Below are positions 16,447 to 25,880 of a stretch of DNA of 59,330 nt, piece after piece (position 1 is the first letter of the stretch; every line of letters begins with the position of its first letter). This DNA comes from an uncultured bacterium (GTDB lineage Bacteria > Desulfobacterota > Desulfovibrionia > Desulfovibrionales > Desulfovibrionaceae). The stretch is taken from the NCBI GenBank assembly GCA_905214305.1, contig CAJMLK010000015.1, forward strand, positions 1 to 59,330, given 5' to 3'. Position numbers and translations under genes: made by a program. The notes under the pieces were generated by a model. The model saw nothing but the letters and a program-made list of their open reading frames with translations, was not told where the DNA came from and made no database searches.

Positions 16447-17609
16447 TATTTTCTCTCCAACGCCTTGGGGGCGACAGGGGCGCCCAGGCCGGGCAGATTC
16501 AGGTAGGGCAAGGCACGCGAGGCCGCGGGGCCATCCATAAGCACTTTTTCGTCAGCACCGGAAAGAATGTCTTCCATCGTTTCGTAGTAAAGGCGCTGTT
16601 CCGTAACTTTGGGGGCCTTGCGATGTTCTGCGCTCAGGGCGTCAAAACGGGAAGTTTCACCTTCGGCATTGCGCACGCGGATGGCATGGTAGGACTCTGC
16701 CTCGTTGAGCATGGCCGCCGCCTGGCCTCTTGCCTTGGGCAGCAGTTCGTTGCGGTAGGCTTCAGCTTCATTGATGATGCGGCTTTTGTCTTCTCTGGCG
16801 CTGGCTACGTCCTTGAAGGCGTCAATGACTTCCTGCGGGGGATGCACGTCCTGCAACTGCACGGCCAGCACCTGTATTCCGGCCCCGTAGCGATCCAGAA
16901 TGGTCTGCAAGAGCTGCGTGGCCTCGCTCTGGATTTTCAGCTTGCCGTCAGTGATGGCAGAGTCGATCTGGCTGTTGCCGATGACCTCGCGCATGGCGGC
17001 CTCGGCGGCGTTGCGCACAAGGGCCGTAGGCGCGCTCACGTTGAACAGATACTGGACGGGATCGCCAATCTTATATTGCACGCTGAACTGCACATTGACG
17101 ATATTTTCATCGCCGGTGAGCATGGACGCCTCTTCCGACACGGTGCGCACCTGACCCTGCTGGAAAGTGGTGCTCTGCCCCACAGAGCGAAAGCCCACCT
17201 CGCTGCGCAGCACCTGGGTCACCTGCGGCTTGTACACGCTTTCGATGGGGGCAGGCCATGCGTAATGGGGGCCGGGGCCTTCGGTGCGGTTATACTTGCC
17301 GAAGCGCAGCACCACACCCTGTTCGTCAGGATTGATTATGTAAATACCTGACAAAAGCCACAAGCCCACTACCGCCAGACCGATCAGAAAAAACGCCTTT
17401 CCATTGGGAAGGTTCATTTGCGACAGTTTTTTCAGAGGATTCTCATCCCCTCTGCCCCGGCCGTTAAAGGGAGTACGCCTCGCCCGCGGGGGCTGCCGTT
17501 CCTGCCCTTCATCATTGTCAAGGTCAGTGTTGCGGGGCGGCTTGGGGGGAGGATTGGCCCCCTGCTGCCGTTGCCTTTTTTCCTGTAGCTTGTCCCAATC
17601 CCAATTCAT
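16446..17609 (-). CDS. hflK: HflK, SPFH-domain membrane protein
   Basis: 387 aa. The N-terminal cytoplasmic tail is rich in Gln, Arg and Pro (RQQGANPPPKPPRN). One membrane helix follows (AFFLIGLAVVGLWLLSGIYI), then the SPFH domain with the signature VNPDEQGVVLRFG-like INPDEQGVVLRFGKY and PGPHYAWPAPIE, then a long helical region. It is the FtsH partner with HflC. The start at 17609 has only a weak site. An AT-rich zone begins immediately upstream and presumably carries the operon promoter. Confidence 0.93.
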   Translation of the reverse strand: MNWDWDKLQEKRQRQQGANPPPKPPRNTDLDNDEGQERQPPRARRTPFNGRGRGDENPLKKLSQMNLPNGKAFFLIGLAVVGLWLLSGIYIINPDEQGVVLRFGKYNRTEGPGPHYAWPAPIESVYKPQVTQVLRSEVGFRSVGQSTTFQQGQVRTVSEEASMLTGDENIVNVQFSVQYKIGDPVQYLFNVSAPTALVRNAAEAAMREVIGNSQIDSAITDGKLKIQSEATQLLQTILDRYGAGIQVLAVQLQDVHPPQEVIDAFKDVASAREDKSRIINEAEAYRNELLPKARGQAAAMLNEAESYHAIRVRNAEGETSRFDALSAEHRKAPKVTEQRLYYETMEDILSGADEKVLMDGPAASRALPYLNLPGLGAPVAPKALERK

Positions 17610-18729
17610 GACGGAGGTTTACCTTTTTTTTGATTCGCGGCATGATTTCAGCAGATCATGACTGAAAAATGCCTGCGATTTTAATATGTGTGAAGAGATA
17701 AAAATAGGGCATGAATGCGGTGTGGTCAAGAACGCCATGCTTTCGTGGTAAGCAAGTGCATACTAAACAAGATACAACATATCCACCGTCAAGCCTGCCC
17801 GGCACTTCACCGGCAGCCCTGTCTGTTAATCGTCTGCTTTCGCCCGCCTCTCCCCTAACTACTTCATATCATGAAGCATGAAGCGCAAATACAGGTGTCA
17901 ACGGAATACATTTTAGAGTATTCCAGAGACTGCTAGGCTTTGCAACTTCTTTTTTACTTTCATGCGCACTTGCGCAAGAAAAGCTCATACTCCTGTTTTT
18001 ATAAACAATACAAGCACTATATCACGCTGATACATTATAAAAAAACAAAAACTGGTTACAGGTTGTACGATTTTTACAAAGGCGACCCGTTACAGATGGC
18101 CTGCCAGAACATGTAACGCCTGTGATATGCATATTCGCTGCTCTGGAATGCCTGCTATGGCCTTTTGCAACACAACCATTTGTAACAGTTGATTTCTCAG
18201 GCATGAACTGCGGGGCGGGGCCGACCTGCGTCAGGCCATCCGGTCCCGCCTGCCGCTGGCCTCGGGGAAATCGCGGGAAGGCTGCTGCTCTGCCCGGCCG
18301 CCCTGTCATATCTGTTCCGGCGAGGCGGCGCTTTGAAGATGTCTGAATTTTACGGATGCATTTTCGAGTCTTCCGTAAAACTGTACTCGATAAATAATTT
18401 TTCGCAAGAACACGCACAGACAATAGTAGCAGTAAAAGCTACCATTAACGTATGCAATTGCAAAAAAGACCAGCGGGCACAAACAGTACCCGTAAAAGCA
18501 GGAAAAGCACGTTCAGACGAGAGGTTTTGAAGCGCAGCAGCGAAACAGGCCGCGGGGTGCGCGATCAGGAGTAACGTGGGAGGGCGGTCGGGCAGGCCCT
18601 GCTTTGAAGCTGCGCAGCGGAAGGGATTCGCCCTGCAGCAGCTTGTATTTGCCGCAATGGGGAGGGGCGGCGCGAACATCTGAAGCGCTTCACGAGTAAA
18701 GCGCTAGGAAATTGATTTATCAATATCTG

Positions 18730-18927
18730 GGCGGATGGGCAACAAGAAAAAGACCGTCCCTGCGACAATGCCCTGCGGCACGGCACATGCCTGCCCGCAA
18801 AAAACGTTTATTCAAGGTGGGTTGGCGCCAGGGCATCTGGCAGCAGAGCCTGGGACATTTAGCCCCGGAAGTGCCCGCCTGCGGCGGGCAAAAGCCTGCC
18901 TGCGCACATTTTCGCGGCAGGTTTTTT
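18730..18927 (+). ncRNA. Candidate structured RNA ending in intrinsic terminator
   Basis: A plus-strand segment shows long-range pairing: ATGCCCT at about 18769 with AGGGCAT at about 18833, enclosing GCC-TG-CCCGC paired with GTGGG-TT-GGC. It ends in two successive hairpins, the last followed by TTTTTT. No coding frame fits. It could be a small RNA of about 200 nt, but no known family was recognised. Alternatively the hairpins only terminate the small minus-strand gene next to it. Confidence 0.35.
18873..18927 (+). terminator. Double hairpin terminator, possibly bidirectional
   Basis: GCCCGCC/GGCGGGC, then CCTGCC/GGCAGG followed by TTTTTT on the plus strand. On the minus strand the second stem is followed by CTTTTG, so it can also end the small membrane-protein gene. 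Confidence 0.7.
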
Positions 18928-18972
18928 CTGAAATCCCTGAGCGTAGCCAAGCCTTTTCATGTGTGGACGGCT

Positions 18973-19233
18973 CTAGTACGCCAGCTGAACCACGGCCCCT
19001 GAGTGGGCATCAACGCTGGGGCTGCGCAGCATGGCTCCGGCCAGAGGAACCACCCTGACCACCTCCACCACATCGGCCTGCACGGCAAAACCGGGCGCAT
19101 AGGCCAGAGAATCCCGTCGGCTGGAATCATGCCCGCCCTGCCAGAGCAAGAGGGCAAAAAGCAGTGCACTGCCCGCCAGAGCCGTGCTCAACATGACATA
19201 GGGAATACCGGCGATGCCGCTTGTCTTGTTCAT
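18973..19233 (-). CDS. Small single-helix membrane protein
   Basis: 86 aa. It is preceded by a strong AAGGAGA site, which is the main evidence for a real gene. A short N-terminus is followed by one hydrophobic segment (MLSTALAGSALLFALLLW) and a mixed C-terminal part (about 45 residues). It is unrelated to any family I recognise. It is monocistronic and flanked by the double terminator downstream and a repeat upstream. Function is unknown. Confidence 0.6.
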   Translation of the reverse strand: MNKTSGIAGIPYVMLSTALAGSALLFALLLWQGGHDSSRRDSLAYAPGFAVQADVVEVVRVVPLAGAMLRSPSVDAHSGAVVQLAY

Positions 19234-19418
19234 GACTTCTCCTTGCGGCAGCTTTTGCCGCCGCAGCGTTCTTGTCATGAACCAAGCAAGATATGTGCCG
19301 TCATCAGGAACCGGAATATGGCCAGAGACACGCCGTATGGGCTTTCGGCATGTCTTCCCATCCCGCCACGGGCGGCGGAACGGGGCGCAAAGCGAAAAAG
19401 GGGCATGCCGCGCCCTTC

Positions 19419-19550
19419 AGAGCAATTTCACTTTAAAATTGCTCTGCTGACGTCAGGGAGCCGCCACCAGAGGGCGTGGATTCTGGCGAAAACCACATTT
19501 TCGCCAGAATGATGCGTTGAAACAGGGAGTGTTTCAAACGCAAAATGCTC
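19419..19550. repeat. Modular palindromic repeat, B-type copy
   Basis: It begins with AGAGCAATTT/AAATTGCTCT, then GCGTGGATTCTGGCGAAAA with its inverse TTTTCGCCAGAAT. It then has GCGTTGAAACA.../TGTTTCAAACGC and ends AAAATGCTC. A near copy is at 33062-33200 and an inverted one at about 45676-45776. It lies downstream of the RNase J gene. Confidence 0.85.
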
Positions 19551-19578
19551 CAAAGAACAGCGGCAGCCCTGAATTTCC

Positions 19579-21237
19579 CTACACTTCGCTGATAATGGGC
19601 ACAACCACGGGGTCACGCTCAAGCACACGGCGGAAGAAGCGCCGCAGAGAAGAGCGGATGCCTTCCTGCATGCGGTTGAGCTGTCCCGGCCGCGCGGCCT
19701 CGATCTCATCCAGTACGAGACATTTGGCGTCTTCCAGCAGATGGCTGTAATGCTGCTCGAACACAAAGCCCTTGGAGATCATTTCCGGCCCGTGCAGCAC
19801 GCTGCCGGTTTCAGAATCCACCACCAGCACCACAATGACCATGCCCTCATCGCCAAGAATGCGGCGCTCACGCAGCACGGCATAGCCCACGTCGCCCACG
19901 CCCTTGCCGTCCACAAGGGTACACTCCACAGGCACCTTCGGTTCAAGCCTGAAGGAGTCCTCCAACAGGGTCAGGGGTTGCCCGTCTTCCAGCAGAATGA
20001 CGTTTTCTTCCTTTACGCCACATTCCACGGCCAGACGGCCATGCTTGACCAGATGCTGATACTCGCCGTGAACCGGCACAAAGAGCTCCGGCCGCACGGC
20101 TTCGAACATCTCGCGCAGTTCTTCGCGCTGGGCGTGGCCCGAAGCATGGATGGCGTGGACACTTTCATACAGCACTTCCGCACCGATGCGGTACATTTCG
20201 TTGATAAGCTTCGCCACGGCCTTGGCATTGCCCGGTATCATGCGTGAGCTCATGACAACCGTGTCGCCCTTGCGCACCTCAAGCTGCCTGTGCCCGCCGA
20301 GCACCATGCGCGACAGGGCTGACAGAGGCTCGCCCTGTGCGCCCGTGACCACCAGCACTATCTGGTTGTCCGGCAGGTCGGGAACCCCATTATGCGCATT
20401 GAAAAAGGACGGCGGCAATTTGGCAAAGCCCAGGTCACGGGCCATTTCAATATTATTGGCCAGTGATTTGCCACTGATGACAACAGTGCGCCCATATTCG
20501 CGCGCCAGATCGAAAACTTCCTGAATACGCTGAATGTGGCTTGAAAAAAGGGTAATGACAATGCGGCCTTCGGCACTGGAGAAAATCTTTTCCAGCGAAT
20601 CCTTTACTTCCCGTTCCGTAAGGGAACGCCCCTCCCGCATGACGTTGGTGGAGTCGGAAAGCAGCAGGCGCGCGCCCTGCGGCCCGGCAAACTCCCTGAA
20701 GACATCCAGGTCTGTGCCTGTGCCGTCCAGAGGATGGGGGTCAATCTTGAAGTCGCCGCTGTGAACCACGCGGCCCACCGGCGTCTCCACCCCAAGGCCG
20801 AAGCCTTCGGGAATGGAATGACAGACCGGAAAAAAGTGAAACGTCAGGTCGCCCAGCGGCAGCACCGTGCGCGCGTCCACGGGGCACAGTTCCACCCAGT
20901 CAAGAATTTCACGCTCGCGCAGCTTGTGCTCCACCAGAGCAAGAGTAAAGCGCGAACCGTAGATGCGCGTGCCTTTCAGCTCGGGCACAAGCCAGGGCAA
21001 GGCCCCGATATGGTCTTCATGGCCGTGGGTGAGCACGATGCCGAGCAGCTTGTCCTTGATGGCGCTTACCGCGCCAAAATGCGGGATGACCACGTCCACG
21101 CCCAGATGGGCGTCATCGGGAAACATGAGTCCGCAGTCAACCATGACCACGCCGCCGGCGGTTTCCCACAATTGGCAGTTAAGGCCGATCTCTCCAAGGC
21201 CCCCCAGGGGCGTGATGGTAAGGTAGGGTTCTTTCAT
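19579..21237 (-). CDS. rnj: Ribonuclease J
   Basis: 552 aa, the usual RNase J length. The metallo-beta-lactamase site LTHGHEDHIGALPW gives the zinc ligands. Further beta-CASP motifs follow: VVHSGDFKID, LLLSDSTNVMREG, the SSHIQRIQ helix, VVTGAQGEPLSALSRM and IHASGHAQREEL. The C-terminal domain is partly conserved (GKGVGDVGYAVLRERR). It is a 5'-3' exo- and endoribonuclease in mRNA decay and rRNA maturation. GAGGA directly precedes the ATG. It is followed by a repeat and lies 33 bases after the TolC-like gene on the same strand. Confidence 0.93.
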   Translation of the reverse strand: MKEPYLTITPLGGLGEIGLNCQLWETAGGVVMVDCGLMFPDDAHLGVDVVIPHFGAVSAIKDKLLGIVLTHGHEDHIGALPWLVPELKGTRIYGSRFTLALVEHKLREREILDWVELCPVDARTVLPLGDLTFHFFPVCHSIPEGFGLGVETPVGRVVHSGDFKIDPHPLDGTGTDLDVFREFAGPQGARLLLSDSTNVMREGRSLTEREVKDSLEKIFSSAEGRIVITLFSSHIQRIQEVFDLAREYGRTVVISGKSLANNIEMARDLGFAKLPPSFFNAHNGVPDLPDNQIVLVVTGAQGEPLSALSRMVLGGHRQLEVRKGDTVVMSSRMIPGNAKAVAKLINEMYRIGAEVLYESVHAIHASGHAQREELREMFEAVRPELFVPVHGEYQHLVKHGRLAVECGVKEENVILLEDGQPLTLLEDSFRLEPKVPVECTLVDGKGVGDVGYAVLRERRILGDEGMVIVVLVVDSETGSVLHGPEMISKGFVFEQHYSHLLEDAKCLVLDEIEAARPGQLNRMQEGIRSSLRRFFRRVLERDPVVVPIISEV

Positions 21238-21270
21238 TCCTCTATCGCTTGTGCTTGGGCGCGAAGCCGC

Positions 21271-22770
21271 TTACCGGTCGCGCCGCATCAGGTCAGGTTT
21301 AAATTCGCCCATTGCCACATACAGTTGGGACAGGGCTGTAAGATAGTCGGCCTTGGCGCCCGTAAGCGAAGCCTGGGCCGAAGTGAGCTTGGATGAGGCG
21401 TCCAGCACGTCAAAGTTCGTGCCCACCTGTTCCTGGTAGCGGGCCAGAGACACGTTGTACGCTTCGGTGGCCTGCTCAACGGCCTTTTCGGCCACATTGA
21501 TGCGTTTTTCCGCCTCATGGACGGCAAGAAGCTTGGACTTGATGTCGTAACCGACGTTGAGCTTAAGGTTTTCAGCTTCATAGCGCATCTTGGTCACAAG
21601 CCAGCCCGCTTCCTTGTCAGCATAATAGGTCGTGCCCCACTGAAAGGCGTTCCAGGTGGCACGCGCGCCCACTTCCCAGGTCTGCGTGCGGGAGCCGCTG
21701 GCTCCGTCCTTTTGCAGGTCGGGGGTGTTGCCGCTCTGGGTTACATTATAATATGCCTCAACCTGCGGATAATAGTCGCTCTGTACGGCCTGCTGGTTTT
21801 TGCCTGCAATTTCCACAGACTTTGCGGCCATATAGATGTCAGGACGCTGGCGGTACGCCGCTTCGAGGCATTGCTCAAGAGAGCGCGTAAACGGCACATG
21901 GGCCAATTGACCCGCGTACCCTATCCCTGCCGTAGCCGAAAAGCCCAGCAGGGTGTTCAGCTTTGCCAGACTGGTATCACGGCTGTTTTCAGCCTTGATC
22001 ACCGCATTTTCAGCCTGCCGCACGTCAACCTCGGCCTGAAGCACATCCAGACGCGGGCGCAGGCCCACGTCAAAAAAAGCCGTGGTAATGCGCAACTGAT
22101 CGCGCAAACGCGCAAGAGCGTCGCGCTCGCTGCGCACACTTTCTTCGTAGCGCAAGAAATTCAGAAACTGGGTCTGCACCTGCTCTGTCATGGCAAGCTC
22201 GGCATTGCGCAAAGCCGCCTTATCACTGTCGGCCTGCAAGGCCGCTTTCTGATAATTTGCCAGCAGGCGAAATCCCTGAAAAACCGGCTGAGAAACCTCC
22301 ACGCCCCAACTGTACGTACCCATTTTGGGCGGCTCGGCGTTGCGCACGGTACTGTCCCGTTCCTGCTTGGCCACCGAATAGCTCATGCCAAGCCTGGGGC
22401 CAAAAGCCCCGCGCGCCGACTTGCGGCTTTCTTCAGATGACCGGCCCTGTGCCTCCTGCGAACCCAGACTCGGATTATGCTCCAGAGCCTGATTCACGGC
22501 ATCCGGCATGGTTATGCCGCGCGCACCACCGGCTTTCCCGTTGGCGGCCTTTGCCTCTGCGCCGCTTTGGCCTCCAAGGCTGCGCTGCCCCTGAAAGAGA
22601 GGAACAGCAGCCCCGGATGCCGCATTGCGACTTGCAGCAACGGAAGAGGTACAGAAGAAAACAGCCAGAATAACAAGAGAAAAAGCAGACGAGCGAATCA
22701 CTGAAACCGCCGTTCTTGAGAAAGTGACACGCGCCTTCAGGCCGGCGCATGGGTAGGACGAACATCGCAT
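21271..22770 (-). CDS. tolC: TolC-like outer membrane efflux protein
   Basis: About 499 aa. There is a signal-like hydrophobic stretch (SSAFSLVILAVFF) near residue 30-45, then a linker. Two outer-membrane-efflux repeats follow: ITMPDAVNQALEHNPSL and SLEQCLEAAYRQRPDIYMA, each followed by long helices with the YEESVRSERDALARL and YNVSLARYQEQVGTNFDVLD patterns. It should form a trimeric periplasmic tunnel used by type I secretion or RND pumps. The partner pump is not in the window. The start at 22770 is a guess, since neither a clear Shine-Dalgarno site nor an obvious better start is present. Confidence 0.85.
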   Translation of the reverse strand: MRCSSYPCAGLKARVTFSRTAVSVIRSSAFSLVILAVFFCTSSVAASRNAASGAAVPLFQGQRSLGGQSGAEAKAANGKAGGARGITMPDAVNQALEHNPSLGSQEAQGRSSEESRKSARGAFGPRLGMSYSVAKQERDSTVRNAEPPKMGTYSWGVEVSQPVFQGFRLLANYQKAALQADSDKAALRNAELAMTEQVQTQFLNFLRYEESVRSERDALARLRDQLRITTAFFDVGLRPRLDVLQAEVDVRQAENAVIKAENSRDTSLAKLNTLLGFSATAGIGYAGQLAHVPFTRSLEQCLEAAYRQRPDIYMAAKSVEIAGKNQQAVQSDYYPQVEAYYNVTQSGNTPDLQKDGASGSRTQTWEVGARATWNAFQWGTTYYADKEAGWLVTKMRYEAENLKLNVGYDIKSKLLAVHEAEKRINVAEKAVEQATEAYNVSLARYQEQVGTNFDVLDASSKLTSAQASLTGAKADYLTALSQLYVAMGEFKPDLMRRDR

Positions 22771-23315
22771 GAATCTACATACAACGCCCGGCACAGCATT
22801 GGCAATACAAGCCCGCCCGCCTTCATCGCCCGCCCCTGCGGCATCATGGGTCCTGGCGCACAAAAGCGCGCCAACCCCAGCTTTTCCTTATGACGCCCTG
22901 ACATATATCCCATTGAAAACAAAAAATAAATATAAATTATGTTTTCACATTTTCTCCAGGCATTTTCAACAAGGCGTCATTGCAGAATTTTCCTTCCACT
23001 CCACCCTGAAATCATGGCAGGAACAATATGCGGGACACACCCTGCCCGCGCCCGCCTGACAAGCGCAGTCCAGGTCAAAAAAACAGGAAAGCACGTGACC
23101 GTCGTGACGGCTCAAGGCCCCGCGCCAGACGGCGAACAGCCACACAGCGGGCCGGGTTGCCAAAAAGCTGCCTTCATATAAGATGACGTGCGGCGCTCAG
23201 CCTTGTGGATCTTTTGCCATATGCGCCCGGCGCGGCCACGTGGCTGCTTGCAGCCGGAACTTCACGTGCCGGGGAGATACAACCGGCGCTGCCCCACGGC
23301 GCAATACGCGCGCTC

Positions 23316-23385
23316 AGGCCCGAGCAGGCGCAAGCAGGCCCGAGCAGGCCCGAGCAGGCGCAAGCAGGCCCGGGCAGGCGCAAGC
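23316..23385. repeat. Seven-copy decamer tandem repeat
   Basis: Seven consecutive 10-base units alternate between AGGCCCGAGC (with one GGGC variant) and AGGCGCAAGC. They are non-coding and lie about 320 bases before tolQ. The copy number is likely variable between strains. Confidence 0.85.
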
Positions 23386-23407
23386 GGCGGAGCAAGCGTG
23401 CCGTAGA

Positions 23408-23443
23408 CGTTGAGAACGTAGATTCTCAAGGTTAATCTGCTCC
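23408..23443. repeat. Modular repeat fragment
   Basis: GTTGAGAACGTAGATTCTCAA followed by TTAATCTGCTC matches the outer end of the copies at 31.9, 53.2 and 56.4 kb. Confidence 0.65.
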
Positions 23444-23708
23444 AAAGCAGGTGGTTGGACTTGACGAAAATGCCTGCCGGGTGCATTCCCTCCAGCGGGC
23501 GGGAAAATCCCCGTCCAATGCGGTTCCGGGGCAAAAGGTCTAAAAAAATCTTGAAAATTTGCCCCACTCGTTGCATTCTCCGCCCCAGAGCCTCATGCGA
23601 CTGTGGCGGCACTGCCGTCATGGCCGGCGCTTTTTTGCGCCCTGCGTTCCGGCACTACTTGCGGCGATTTGTGAAAACCAAGACTGCTGCGCACTTATGG
23701 AGAACCTT

Positions 23709-24404
23709 ATGGAATTCAGCTTTTTTTCAATGATTGCCCAGGCAAGTCTGGTAGCCAAGGCAGTGCTGGCGCTTCTGGTGGTCATGTCCATCATCAGCTG
23801 GGGCCTGATGATTCAAAAGTTTTTTGCCCTCAGTGCCGCCAACAACAAGGCTCTGGAAGGCACCACCGGATTCGAGAAAGCCCCCAACCTGCGCGAAGCC
23901 GTGCAGTCTCTGGGTTCCGACCCGTCTTCCCCCCTTTATTACATCGCCCATCAGGGTGTGCTGGAATTTAACCGTTCCAAAGAGCTTGGCAACAGCAGCG
24001 AAGTGGTGGTGGACAACGTTCGCCGCGCCCTGCGCCAGGGTGTGGGCAGCGAGCTGTCACGTTTGCAGCGCTCGCTCTCCCTTCTGGCTACCACGGCCAA
24101 TACCGCGCCCTTTATCGGCCTGTTCGGCACGGTCTGGGGTATCATGAGCTCCTTCCACTCCATCGGCATGCTCAAGTCCGCCTCTCTGGCGACGGTGGCT
24201 CCCGGCATTTCAGAAGCTCTGGTGGCAACCGCCATCGGTCTGGCCGTTGCCGTTCCCGCCACCATCGGCTTCAACATTTTTATGGGCAAGCTTTCGCAGG
24301 TGGACACCCTGCTTGTGAACTTCGCGGGCGTTTTTCTGAACCGCGTGCAGCGTGAACTCAACGCCCACCGTCCCGTGCAGCGCACGGGCGCAACGGAGAT
24401 GTAA
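23709..24404 (+). CDS. tolQ: TolQ proton channel subunit
   Basis: 231 aa. Three membrane helices are seen: an N-terminal one from about residue 10 (VLALLVVMSIISWGLMI) and a C-terminal pair including TTANTAPFIGLFGTVWGIM and ALVATAIGLAVAVPATIGFN. These are hallmarks of TolQ/ExbB. With TolR it uses the proton gradient to drive TolA during cell-envelope constriction. The start at 23709 follows GGAG by six bases. An ATG twelve bases earlier is possible. It is the first gene of tolQ-tolR-tolA-like-tolB-pal. Confidence 0.93.
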   Translation: MEFSFFSMIAQASLVAKAVLALLVVMSIISWGLMIQKFFALSAANNKALEGTTGFEKAPNLREAVQSLGSDPSSPLYYIAHQGVLEFNRSKELGNSSEVVVDNVRRALRQGVGSELSRLQRSLSLLATTANTAPFIGLFGTVWGIMSSFHSIGMLKSASLATVAPGISEALVATAIGLAVAVPATIGFNIFMGKLSQVDTLLVNFAGVFLNRVQRELNAHRPVQRTGATEM

Positions 24405-24405
24405 C

Positions 24406-24864
24406 ATGGGCGCCAGTGTCGGCAACGGCAACAAATTCGTTTCGGAAATCAACGTCACGCCCTTTGTGGACGTCATGCTGGTGCTGCTTATCATCTTTAT
24501 GGTAGCGACCCCCATGATGAGTCAGGGGCTTGAGGTAGACCTGCCGCAAACCACACAGGTTGAAGTGCTGCCTACAGAAGCGGACCATATGGTGCTGACC
24601 GTTCGCAGCGACGGCAAAATCTATCTGGATGAATACGGCGTTGACAATATGGAAGACCTTGAGGGTTATCTGCAACGTCTGGTCAAAGAAAAAAATAAAA
24701 CACTCTTCCTCCAGGCCGACAAGGCCGTGCCCTACGGCACCGTGGTGGAAGTGATGGGACATATCAAGGCCGTCGGCATTGAAAAGCTCGGCGTGATCGC
24801 CGAACAGCCCGATGAAGCCCCGGCCAAGGGCGGCAAAAACGCCCCTGCCCGTGCCCCGAAGTAG
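24406..24864 (+). CDS. tolR: TolR/ExbD proton channel subunit
   Basis: 152 aa. A single N-terminal helix carries the conserved proton-binding Asp in NVTPFVDVMLVLLIIFMV. The periplasmic domain follows, with VDLPQ and LQADKAVPYGTVVEVM, as in ExbD/TolR. It pairs with TolQ. The start is one base after the tolQ stop, with GGAG inside the end of tolQ. It ends in a Lys/Pro/Ala tail. Confidence 0.93.
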   Translation: MGASVGNGNKFVSEINVTPFVDVMLVLLIIFMVATPMMSQGLEVDLPQTTQVEVLPTEADHMVLTVRSDGKIYLDEYGVDNMEDLEGYLQRLVKEKNKTLFLQADKAVPYGTVVEVMGHIKAVGIEKLGVIAEQPDEAPAKGGKNAPARAPK

Positions 24865-24870
24865 GTTCCT

Positions 24871-25839
24871 ATGCGCCTGGCCTCCTATGTTCTTTCTCTG
24901 TGCCTGCACCTGGCGGCTTTTCTGCTTATCTGGTTCTGGCCCAGTCCTCCCCCCATACGGCTGGACGCCCCGCCTGTGATGATCAGTCTTGTGGAAGGCG
25001 CACCGGGCGGTAACCGCACGCCGTCTCCCATTCTCGGGCATATGGGCACGCCGGGCGACGGGCCGCTTGCGCCCACGCCCCCTGCGCCCAAGGCAGAAGT
25101 GGCCGCCCCCGAACGCGCTGAAATAAAAGAACCTGCTCCTGTGCCGCCAACGCCCAGGCAGGATTCCACGGCCATAAAAAAGCCCGAGCCAAAGCCCGAA
25201 CCCAAGCCGGAGCCCAAACCCGAGCCAAAGCCCGAAGCAAAGCCTGTGGCCGCGAAAAAAGAAGAAAAGCCACAAAAGCAGGAAAAGCCCAAGGAGCCGG
25301 AAAAGCCCAAGGACCAGAAGAAGCCCGAACCTCCGCAGCAGGCCAAAAAGGACGACAAAAAGAGCAACCAGAAGCCCGCTGAAGACCCCGTAACTGCGGC
25401 CCTGCAGCAGGCCAAGCGCAAGGCAACCTCGCGCGCGGACTCCGGCGACAGGGGCAATGCCGTGGAGCAGGCTCTGGCCCAGGCCCAGAAACGGGCCGGC
25501 GGCAACCGTGGCGGCGGCGGCGGCGAAGGTGATGGAGCTGGTGGTGGCGGCCTTGGTGATGTATACATGGGGCAGGTCATGCTGGCGGTGCGCCCCAATT
25601 GGGGTTTTGCCTCGGCGGGCCGCCTGAACCTGAGCTGCATTGTGCGCGTGCGCGTGGACATGCAGGGCAAGGTGCAGCAGGCCGTTGTTTCGCAAGGCTC
25701 GGGCAACTCGCAGTTTGACGCTTCAGCGGTCAACGCGGTCATTCGGACAAGCCAGAGCGGAGATTTCCCCCCGCCGCCATCGGCGGAATATGGTGACTTG
25801 GACCTTGTGTTTACCCTCAACGAACTCATGGGCAGATAG
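24871..25839 (+). CDS. tolA: TolA/TonB-like energy transducer
   Basis: 322 aa. One N-terminal membrane helix (SLCLHLAAFLLIWFW) is followed by a proline-rich segment. A long low-complexity Lys/Pro/Glu linker with repeats of KPEP runs over about residues 100-160, then a Gly-rich joint (GGGGGEGDGAGGGG). The C-terminal TonB/TolA domain has YMGQVMLAVRPNW and LNLSCIVRVRVDMQGKV, with a final helix-strand region. It should link TolQR energy to the outer membrane through TolB and Pal. It is six bases downstream of tolR. The position and linker support TolA over TonB. Confidence 0.85.
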   Translation: MRLASYVLSLCLHLAAFLLIWFWPSPPPIRLDAPPVMISLVEGAPGGNRTPSPILGHMGTPGDGPLAPTPPAPKAEVAAPERAEIKEPAPVPPTPRQDSTAIKKPEPKPEPKPEPKPEPKPEAKPVAAKKEEKPQKQEKPKEPEKPKDQKKPEPPQQAKKDDKKSNQKPAEDPVTAALQQAKRKATSRADSGDRGNAVEQALAQAQKRAGGNRGGGGGEGDGAGGGGLGDVYMGQVMLAVRPNWGFASAGRLNLSCIVRVRVDMQGKVQQAVVSQGSGNSQFDASAVNAVIRTSQSGDFPPPPSAEYGDLDLVFTLNELMGR

Positions 25840-25880
25840 CCCTCTAAATATAGGCTGTTTTGCGCCCACAGGAGGATACC

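Larger units (their letters stand above)
17610..18972. other. 1.36-kb AT-rich intergenic region upstream of hflK
   Basis: No gene with a convincing start or family resemblance. Bases 17640-18200 are markedly AT-rich compared with the flanks and contain several GTTACA/TGTAAC words (about 18056, 18089, 18113 and 18181). Bases 18500-18720 are GC-rich without visible features. Bases 18730-18927 form a possible structured RNA with a terminator (separate entries). Short open frames here look like chance. Confidence 0.5.
22771..23708. other. Intergenic region upstream of tol-pal cluster
   Basis: No gene seen. It contains a decamer tandem repeat (23316-23385) and a fragment of the modular repeat (23408-23443). 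An imperfect inverted GGGGCAAA/TTTGCCCC lies near 23528-23563, shortly before tolQ. The first part (22900-23000) is AT-rich and may hold the promoter of the TolC-like gene. Confidence 0.5.

Noticed and set aside
18022..18530. Short open frames on both strands in the gap before hflK
   Set aside because: No ribosome binding site or family similarity, and composition like non-coding AT-rich DNA.
23316..23385. CRISPR array
   Set aside because: Units are only ten bases with no spacers between them and no cas genes are nearby.
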